The notes under the pieces: generated by a model
Told to the model about the DNA's origin: nothing
What the model saw: the letters and a program-made list of their open reading frames with translations, nothing else
Database searches by the model: none
Part shown: one piece after another, positions 58,373 to 64,000 of the stretch
Position numbering within the stretch: position 1 is the stretch's first letter
Layout: every line of letters starts with the position of its first letter
From: Mycolicibacterium aubagnense
GTDB lineage: Bacteria; Actinomycetota; Actinomycetes; Mycobacteriales; Mycobacteriaceae
Assembly (NCBI RefSeq): GCF_010730955.1
Contig: NZ_AP022577.1
Coordinates: 62,001 to 126,000, forward strand
Length of the DNA: 64,000 bases
Direction of reading: 5' to 3'
Program-made: the position numbers and the translations under genes

Positions 58373-59766
58373 GCGGACTCGTTCTTCTCGACCTTGTCGG
58401 CCGCAGCCAGCGCGTTCAGCTGATTCTGCAGCAGTTGCATCGAGGTGCGCGCATAGATCATCTGACTGGTGATAGCCATCTGGGCCCGACCGCGGCCGAG
58501 GAAGGTGACGAACCAGGTGAACAGCGTCGTCGCCCGGTTCTTGTAGCCGACCAGGTAGACCAGGTGCAGCACCAACCACGACAGCCAGGCCAATACGCCG
58601 GCGAATTCCAGCTTCCTCTTGGTCAGCGGCACCGGCACCTGCGCAACCGCATCGAACCGCGACACGGTCGCCATGCTGCCCTTATCCCAGTACTTGAAGG
58701 GCTCGCGGTTGGCGGGGTCATCCTGGCCCGCCAGGGACCGCTTGATGATGTCAGCGGCGTACGCGGCCCCCTGGATTGCGCCCTGCGCCATACCCGGCAC
58801 GCCCGGGACCGCCATCAGGTCGCCGATGACGAACACGTTCGGGTGTCCCTTGACGGTGAGGTCGGGCTCCACAATGACGCGGCCGGCGCGGTCGGTCTCG
58901 GTACCGTCGGACTGCTCGGCGATGAGTTTGCCCAACGGGCTCGCCTGCACACCCGCCGACCAGACCTTGCACGCGCAGTCGATGCGGCGCTCGGTTCCGT
59001 CCTTGTCCTTGACGGTGATGCCCCTGTAGTCGACGTCGCTGACCATGGCGTTGAGCTGGATTTCGACGCCGAGCTTCTCCAGGCGTTTCTGTGCCTTGGC
59101 GCCGAGCTTGGGGCCCATGGGTGGCAGCACGGCGGGGGCGGCGTCCAGCAGGATCACGCGGCAGTCCTGCGGCTCGATGCTGCGGAACGCCCCTGCCAGG
59201 GTGCGCTCGGCGAGTTCGGCGATCTGCCCGGCCAGTTCGACGCCGGTCGGCCCGGCGCCGACGACGACGAACGTCAGCCGGCGTTCACGTTCGACGGGGT
59301 CGGTGACCACCTCGGCAGCCTCGAAAGCCCCCAGAATGCGGCCGCGCAGCTCGAGGGCGTCGTCGATGGTCTTCATGCCCGGCGCGAACGTCGCGAAGTG
59401 GTCGTTGCCGAAGTACGACTGCTGAGCGCCGGCGGCCACGATCAGGCTGTCGAACGGCGTGACGGTCTCCTGCGACATGAGTTTGGAGGTGACGGTTCCC
59501 GCCTTCAGGTCGATGTGTTCGACCTCGCCGAGGCGGACCGTGACGTTCTTCTGTTTGCGCAGGACCAGGCGGGTCGTCGGAGCGATCTCGCCCTCCGACA
59601 GGATGCCGGTCGCGACTTGGTAGAGCAGCGGCTGGAACAGGTGAGTTGTAGTGCGCGAGATCAGGGTGATGTCGACGTCAGCGCGCTTGAGGGCCTTGGC
59701 GGCCTGGAGGCCACCAAAACCTGATCCGATGACGACGACGCGGTGACGCTGGGACGCGATGGTCAT
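58369..59766 (-). CDS. ndh: Type II NADH dehydrogenase
   Basis: 465 aa from [23 protein letters not shown], the FAD Rossmann motif GSGFGG. The NADH Rossmann motif is [19 protein letters not shown] (~160). [23 protein letters not shown] binds FAD phosphate; the C-terminal [29 protein letters not shown] is the membrane-binding helix pair. It passes electrons from NADH to menaquinone without proton pumping and is the main NADH oxidase of mycobacteria. Its stop overlaps the convergent PPE stop. Upstream ATG at 59829 adds residues not found in the family. Confidence 0.95.
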   Translation of the reverse strand: MTIASQRHRVVVIGSGFGGLQAAKALKRADVDITLISRTTTHLFQPLLYQVATGILSEGEIAPTTRLVLRKQKNVTVRLGEVEHIDLKAGTVTSKLMSQETVTPFDSLIVAAGAQQSYFGNDHFATFAPGMKTIDDALELRGRILGAFEAAEVVTDPVERERRLTFVVVGAGPTGVELAGQIAELAERTLAGAFRSIEPQDCRVILLDAAPAVLPPMGPKLGAKAQKRLEKLGVEIQLNAMVSDVDYRGITVKDKDGTERRIDCACKVWSAGVQASPLGKLIAEQSDGTETDRAGRVIVEPDLTVKGHPNVFVIGDLMAVPGVPGMAQGAIQGAAYAADIIKRSLAGQDDPANREPFKYWDKGSMATVSRFDAVAQVPVPLTKRKLEFAGVLAWLSWLVLHLVYLVGYKNRATTLFTWFVTFLGRGRAQMAITSQMIYARTSMQLLQNQLNALAAADKVEKNESA

Positions 59767-60007
59767 GTTGCTCCTTCGGGCACACCGTGAGGACCGAACG
59801 ACAGGGCAAACATACTGGGAGTTGTCCAACTATGGGCGGCAACCGAGTGCGGCATCCATGTGACGCGGGCGCTGCTGACCGATGCCGACACCATGGCCGA
59901 GGCCGCGTCCGGCAGTTGCGGGCGTCCGACCGGCGGCATCGCACCCTCCTGGTAGCGGTTGGCTGGTTATGGACAAACCACCTGTCGCGTCGGCGTCGTA
60001 GCACCGG

Positions 60008-60448
60008 TTAGGGGCCGGGCAGCTCGATTCCCATCTGCTGCAGGGCTTTTCGCATGGAGCTGTCGCCGCGGTCAAGATAGCCGCTCAACTGGTCGAGCGC
60101 AGCGTCCGCAGTACCCGGTGTCATCATCGTGCAGACGCGGGCGAACGAGCGGAAGTTGTCGATGCTGTCCTGCAACGACGAATTCACGTTGTCGTCAGGG
60201 GTCGGCAGATGCTTGCCGAGATCGTCCAGCGTGCCTTGCAGCTGTGTGCAATCTCGCGACATGGTGACGAAGTCGTGCGCGGTCATCGCCTCGCCGACGG
60301 TGCCGAGCGTGCCGCCCAGGCTGGACACCGAATCCGTGATGGGGCGTTGCCATTTGAGCTCCGCAGGCGCCCCGGCCTGTCCCGAAACCGTCTGCGTGCA
60401 GGCACTGAGCAGCACACCTGCCACTGCCAGTGCCGCCACTCGACGCAT
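60008..60448 (-). CDS. Small lipoprotein
   Basis: 146 aa. Signal peptide MRRVAALAVAGVLLSAC with lipobox LLSAC (Cys 17), then a helical mature domain (VSSLGGTLGTVGEAMTAHDFVTMSRDCTQLQGTLDDLGKHLP, DSIDNFRSFARVCTMM). Contains two Cys that may pair. The family is a mycobacterial hypothetical lipoprotein; function unknown. Divergent from the SBP-like gene with 45 bases between starts. Confidence 0.8.
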   Translation of the reverse strand: MRRVAALAVAGVLLSACTQTVSGQAGAPAELKWQRPITDSVSSLGGTLGTVGEAMTAHDFVTMSRDCTQLQGTLDDLGKHLPTPDDNVNSSLQDSIDNFRSFARVCTMMTPGTADAALDQLSGYLDRGDSSMRKALQQMGIELPGP

Positions 60449-60493
60449 ATGGCCAGCGTAGGCGACGTGGCGGTCGCATGAGAGCCTGGCCGC

Positions 60494-61270
60494 ATGAGGC
60501 GCACAGTGATTCGCGGCGCGTCGGCGCTGGTCGTCGTACTGGCTGCGGCGTGCAGCTCGCCGCCGGCTGAGTCGCCGGGCCAGGCACTGAAGGTGTGCAG
60601 CACCGGCGATTACCGGCCGTTCACCTACCGAGACGCCGACGGTCACTGGAGTGGCATGGACATCGATCTGGTCCGAGATTTCGCTCGGGATACTGGTGCT
60701 GATCTACACCTGGTGCCGACCACCTGGCCGACGCTCATGGCCGACCTGGGGCAGAAATGCGACCTGGCGGTCGGCGGCATCACCGTGACCGCCGACCGCG
60801 CGGCCAAGGCGTTGTTCTCCGACCCGTATCTGCGCGACGGTAAGGCTGCCGCCGTGCGGTGTGCCGACGCCGCGAAGTACCGGTCGCTGGCCGACATCGA
60901 CCGCGGGGGAGTCCGGGTTGTGGTCAACCCCGGTGGCACCAACGAACAGTTCGACCGAGCCAACCTGCACCACGCGACCATCGTCGGATATCCCGACAAC
61001 AACACCATTTTCGATCAGGTCATCGCGGGCAAGGCCGACGTCATGATCACCGATGGCAGCGAAATCCGTTGGCAGGTCACGCAACATCCGCAATTGTGTG
61101 GGGTGTCGACCGACCGGCCCTTCACCGACGGCCAGAAGGCCTACCTGATGCCCAAGGGCGCGACGGCGCTGCAGGCGCGAATCAACCAGTGGCTCAGCAC
61201 CATTCAAGGCAGTGGCGAATACGCAGCCGTCAGCCGTAAGTGGCTGGGCGCCGACCTCGGACCGAGGTGA
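60494..61270 (+). CDS. Cyclohexadienyl dehydratase-like (PheC-type) SBP-fold lipoprotein
   Basis: 258 aa. Lipobox VLAAAC (Cys ~20) follows a short signal. The mature part matches the family that contains periplasmic cyclohexadienyl/arogenate dehydratase PheC: STGDYRPFTYRDADGHWSGMDIDLVRDFA, LVPTTWPTLMADL, FSDPYLRDGKAAAVRC, VNPGGTNEQFDRANLHHATIV, and DNNTIFDQVIAGKADVMITDGSEIRWQ. Such enzymes evolved from amino-acid-binding SBPs and make phenylpyruvate or phenylalanine from prephenate/arogenate; activity here is inferred. Confidence 0.8.
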   Translation: MRRTVIRGASALVVVLAAACSSPPAESPGQALKVCSTGDYRPFTYRDADGHWSGMDIDLVRDFARDTGADLHLVPTTWPTLMADLGQKCDLAVGGITVTADRAAKALFSDPYLRDGKAAAVRCADAAKYRSLADIDRGGVRVVVNPGGTNEQFDRANLHHATIVGYPDNNTIFDQVIAGKADVMITDGSEIRWQVTQHPQLCGVSTDRPFTDGQKAYLMPKGATALQARINQWLSTIQGSGEYAAVSRKWLGADLGPR

Positions 61271-61427
61271 CGGCTACCGCAGCGCGCCGTTGATCACCGG
61301 CTTGTCGATGACGCCCATCTCCACGCCTCTTTTGGTGGCGATCACTCGTGCGCACCTGTGCCACATCGATTCGGCAGCGGCATGAGCGCTGAACTTGGCT
61401 GCCGTTCTGGCGATCTCGGTTGTCCAG

Positions 61428-61688
61428 TCAGGCCACGAGGGCGGCCACGGCCTGTAACTGTCGCAGGGCAAATGCACGGGCGCGGCCTCCCTCGGGTACG
61501 TGCACGCCGGCGACCACGCCGGAGATGCCGGGGGTGCTGATGGCCTCGACGGCGCAGCGCTGCCGACGCGAGCATCCACGACATAGCGCTTTGATTTCGG
61601 CGTCGTCGCCGGCGGTGGCCCACCGGTCCGGGTCGGACACGCAAGGCGTCGTCGACGGACCTGCGGGCCTCTGCAGTGCGACAGTCAT
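61428..61688 (-). CDS. WhiB-family Fe-S regulator
   Basis: 86 aa. Four Cys in the WhiB order: PCVSDPD, then CRGCSRRQRC, and VEAISTPGISGVVAGVHVPEGGRAR. The usual G-V/I-W-G-G turn is altered to GVVAGV. WhiB proteins bind a [4Fe-4S] cluster and modulate sigma-A-dependent transcription. The acidic N-terminus is short. Chromosomal; unrelated to the element's WhiA pair. Confidence 0.85.
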   Translation of the reverse strand: MTVALQRPAGPSTTPCVSDPDRWATAGDDAEIKALCRGCSRRQRCAVEAISTPGISGVVAGVHVPEGGRARAFALRQLQAVAALVA

Positions 61689-61824
61689 GTTCGCCCCTCA
61701 CAATGTGTAAGCATTTCGATAGCGGCACCAGTGATTTGCCAAGGATGGACTGCGGCAGCGCGATAATGATGTGGACTCATGTGGTTCCCCCGGAACCGCG
61801 CAGTGGCAAATAGCTTGACGGCCT

Positions 61825-62532
61825 TCAGGTGAGGTGGTCTTTGAAGAATGCGAAAATCCGACTCCAGGAATCCTCTGCCTCCAGCTCCGAAAACTCCATC
61901 CGCGCAATGGTTTCCACGGGTCTGAGCGCGATTGGTAGCCCAAAATCATTCATGAATGCATGGCCGACCTGCGGATATTCTTTGACGTCGTGTGGTACGC
62001 CGGCACGCGTCAACACGGCTTCCAGTTGCTGGGCCGCACCGGTTTTGACAATAAGGTCCTTGGCGCCGTAGCTGGCGACTATCGGGCAGGACTGTTCCAG
62101 CGCCTCGATGTCGTCTGGCGCCAGGCCATACATCGCCGCGACCGCCGAGTAGCCTCCGCGCGAGGCGACGACGAGTGCGAAGCCCCCTCCCATACAAAAG
62201 CCCGCGATGCCGACCTTGCCGCTGCAGCGCTGATCGGCAAGCAGATATGCGCGGGCGGCCTCGATGTCGTCGTAGGCCGGGCCTGTGCCGGTGAAGTGGG
62301 AGCGGATTGTCTTTGCGACGCATGTGACCTTGGGGCTGTGCCCGCCGTACAGGTCGGGTGCCAGCACCAGGTGTCCGTCGGCGGCGAACCTGTCGGCGCT
62401 ACTCCGGATGTCGGCGGTCAGCCCGCGCACGTCCTGGATGACGACCACGGCGGGCCAGGGCCCGGAGCTCTCGGGGACCGCGAGGTATCCGGGGATCGGG
62501 CCGCTGGGCGTTGGGAAAGTGATCAAGGGCAT
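61825..62532 (-). CDS. Dienelactone hydrolase family protein
   Basis: 235 aa. Alpha/beta hydrolase with nucleophile motif VGIAGFCMGGGFAL (G-x-C-x-G-G, Cys as in DLH), VASYGAKDLIVKTGA (Asp region) and YPQVGHAFMND (His). DLH opens dienelactones in aromatic degradation, though many members are general esterases. Divergent from the TetR gene, so probably its target. Confidence 0.88.
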   Translation of the reverse strand: MPLITFPTPSGPIPGYLAVPESSGPWPAVVVIQDVRGLTADIRSSADRFAADGHLVLAPDLYGGHSPKVTCVAKTIRSHFTGTGPAYDDIEAARAYLLADQRCSGKVGIAGFCMGGGFALVVASRGGYSAVAAMYGLAPDDIEALEQSCPIVASYGAKDLIVKTGAAQQLEAVLTRAGVPHDVKEYPQVGHAFMNDFGLPIALRPVETIARMEFSELEAEDSWSRIFAFFKDHLT

Positions 62533-62685
62533 GCGACGTCCGTTTGCTGTGTCGTGGGGCCTGTGGCCGCCGGGCCGGTATGCACATTGCGGGCCCTACT
62601 GGTTGATTGCAGCAGCGGTACCTCTCCGCTTGTCCTGTTCGCCGTTCCGACTTTTGGTTTGCCCATGTTTCGCAACTCCCCGTAC

Positions 62686-62733
62686 CGATATGGCTATATC
62701 GCGAGACAAGTTTTTGATATCGGTTTCCGATAT
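62686..62733. promoter_or_regulatory. TetR operator pair candidate
   Basis: Two palindromes: CGATAT-GGCT-ATATCG (62686-62701) and ATATCGG-TTT-CCGATAT (62717-62733), between the divergent dienelactone hydrolase and TetR genes. Shared ATATCG half-sites suggest one regulator binds both. Confidence 0.7.
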
Positions 62734-62773
62734 GCGCGAATCGTGGCACGAGTTTTGTGTATTGTCTACTCGC

Positions 62774-63394
62774 ATGGAGACCGTGTTCACACGTCGACGC
62801 GAACCGGCCAAACCCACCAGCCGCGACATGATTGTCGAGGCCGCACTAACTGTGTTCGCCGAACGCGGCATCCGGGCTTCTACGCTGAAAGACGTCGCCC
62901 ATGCCGCCGGTGTCAGCGTCGGCCGGGTTCAGCACCACTTCAAGACAAAAGACGAACTCGTCGCCGCCGTCGACGACCACGCGATCGACGTCCTGGCCGC
63001 CAAAATTCAGAATCCCGACGCGCCACCAGTCGAAGCGCTCATGGCCATGGGCCGCAAGTTCGCCGACGTTCTTATCGAAACGCCGCACGTGCTGGAGTAC
63101 ATCTGCCAGCAAATGATCGAGCCGTCCGAGGTCGGCAAGACCATCTTCGACGGCATTTATCAGATCAGTGAGGCCCAGCGCGTCCAGTTCACCGAACGGG
63201 GCCAGACGCGCGAAGACCTCGATCCCGTCTGGGGCTCCCTCCTGCCGCTCATCCTGCGTGCGGGCACTATCGCGCTGCGCCACCACATCGAGCGCTACAT
63301 TCCCGGTCAGTTTCTTGATTCCGACCAGATTCGCCGTTGGGATGAGGCGGTAACCGCACTGATCCGGCATGGACAGCTCCGCCCCGACGCGTAA
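62774..63394 (+). CDS. TetR-family transcriptional regulator
   Basis: 206 aa from METVFTRRREPAKPTSRDMIVEAALTVFAERGIRASTLKDVAHAAGVSVGRVQHHFKTKDELVAAVDDH. HTH at ~residues 20-65. The C-terminal ligand domain has ETPHVLEYICQQMIEPSEVGKTIFDGI and LILRAGTIALRHHIERYIPG. Likely represses itself and the divergent dienelactone hydrolase gene through the paired palindromes. Confidence 0.88.
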   Translation: METVFTRRREPAKPTSRDMIVEAALTVFAERGIRASTLKDVAHAAGVSVGRVQHHFKTKDELVAAVDDHAIDVLAAKIQNPDAPPVEALMAMGRKFADVLIETPHVLEYICQQMIEPSEVGKTIFDGIYQISEAQRVQFTERGQTREDLDPVWGSLLPLILRAGTIALRHHIERYIPGQFLDSDQIRRWDEAVTALIRHGQLRPDA

Positions 63395-63615
63395 GGCTGC
63401 TTTCGTCGACGCGAGCCTTCCGCAACGGGTAGAGCCGGCCGGCATACGAGGGGTTGTCGGCCGGCTCACCTCAGTCCACGCGGTCGAGAGGGCTTACGCG
63501 CCGGGAAGGTAGAACGCGTCCACATCCCGGAAAACGTCCGCGCGGTGCGATCGCCGCACTGCTTGATCGCCGCCAAGACCACCCCCACGAAGCCCGCGAA
63601 AGCGCGGACGATCGC

Positions 63616-64000
63616 TCAGCGCAACTTTATTCTCGCTCGAATGGGCCCACCAGCAACGAGCGTGAACGGCGCAGCCATCGGAAATTCCGCGTCCACAGAA
63701 TCGATTTCAGCGTGACGCACGATCGTCGCCAGCGCCAACGTAGCCTCGAGCATCGCGAAATGATCCCCAATGCAACCGCGCGGGCCACCCCCGAACGGGA
63801 CGTACTGCCACCGGTTACGACCCTGGCTGTTCTCCTCGCTGAATCGATCCGGGTCAAACACCAGCGGCCTGTCCCACAGGCTCGGGTCGCGGTGCACCGA
63901 CATGCGACCGATGACGATCATCGTTCCGGCCGGGATTCGATACCCCGCGACGGCCACGTCGCGGGTCGCCATCCGCGATCCGGTCGCCCCAGGCGGGCAC
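63616..64000 (-). CDS. Cytochrome P450, C-terminal part (start beyond window)
   Basis: The open frame continues off the right edge. Visible: PPGATGSRMATRDVAVAGYRIPAGTMIVIGRMSVHRDPSLWDRPLVFDPDRF, then the heme-binding loop VPFGGGPRGCIGDHFAM with the axial Cys. The ExxR helix lies outside. A monooxygenase of unknown substrate; sequence around PAGTMIVIGRMSVHRDP resembles CYP families with broad distribution in mycobacteria. Confidence 0.9.
   Translation of the reverse strand, partial: CPPGATGSRMATRDVAVAGYRIPAGTMIVIGRMSVHRDPSLWDRPLVFDPDRFSEENSQGRNRWQYVPFGGGPRGCIGDHFAMLEATLALATIVRHAEIDSVDAEFPMAAPFTLVAGGPIRARIKLR

Overview
The window is high-GC mycobacterial DNA. The evidence is a PPE protein, a mycobacterial-type type II NADH dehydrogenase, WhiA and WhiB proteins, ESX (type VII) components and three IS256-family elements. 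About 56 kb (1 to ~55,961) is the right-hand part of a large integrated mobile element whose left end lies outside the window. The last 8 kb is ordinary chromosome. The junction is a tRNA 3' half ending in CCA at ~55,915-55,961, about 1.1 kb beyond a small excisionase-like gene. No integrase is visible here.

Layout of the element. 1-2.5 kb: a minus-strand tRNA array (Gly-GCC partial, Thr-GGT, Thr-TGT, Gln-CTG, Gln-TTG, Leu-CAA, Gly-TCC, Lys-CTT) split by an IS1081-like insertion with intact 8-bp target duplications. 2.53-3.29 kb: a very highly structured non-coding region that I read as a giant RNA of the GOLLD kind. 3.4-8.4 kb: small genes, a cyclic-phosphate receiver-domain protein and two XRE repressors. 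8.6-14.5 kb: eccB and eccC of an ESX system. 14.6-17.1 kb: an LprG-like lipoprotein, a membrane-anchored HNH-like protein and a hypothetical. 17.2-22.6 kb: small accessory genes including two tandem macro-domain proteins. 22.8-27.7 kb: two more FtsK/EccC-like ATPases, one with a degenerate Walker A and one broken by an insertion sequence. 28.2-29.7 kb: a third insertion sequence. 29.7-36.4 kb: hypothetical genes, a 5'(3')-nucleotidase, a J-domain protein and two tandem WhiA paralogues. 36.5-44.2 kb: a replication/recombination block (SF2 helicase, Val-Ala-Pro-rich proteins, family A DNA polymerase, primase-polymerase-like protein). 44.3-52.1 kb: ESX-substrate and envelope block (two WXG100-like proteins, EspG-like protein, 763-aa Pro/Ala-rich protein, lytic transglycosylase, and a trypsin-like protease broken by a second copy of the IS1081-like element). 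52.1-54.8 kb: small genes, a DUF559-like nuclease and the excisionase-like gene.

Three dispersed sequence motifs tie the element together. Motif A is a palindrome near TCTCTAAAATAGAGAAT at seven sites, mostly just upstream of gene starts, including both XRE repressor genes. Motif B is the asymmetric 10-mer TGTCACGTCC, with ten exact copies that I found in the element and none in the chromosomal flank. Motif C is a palindrome TGCGTACGCA at three promoters of the replication block and of a related Val-Ala-Pro-rich protein. I infer a temperate, phage/ICE hybrid element with its own replication proteins, a partial ESX apparatus, a tRNA array with a giant RNA, and a repressor-operator system.

Chromosomal part (56-64 kb): GNAT acetyltransferase and PPE divergent from a Zur/Fur-like box, ndh, a lipoprotein, a PheC-like periplasmic-binding-fold protein, a WhiB-like protein, dienelactone hydrolase divergent from a TetR regulator, and the 3' end of a cytochrome P450 gene.
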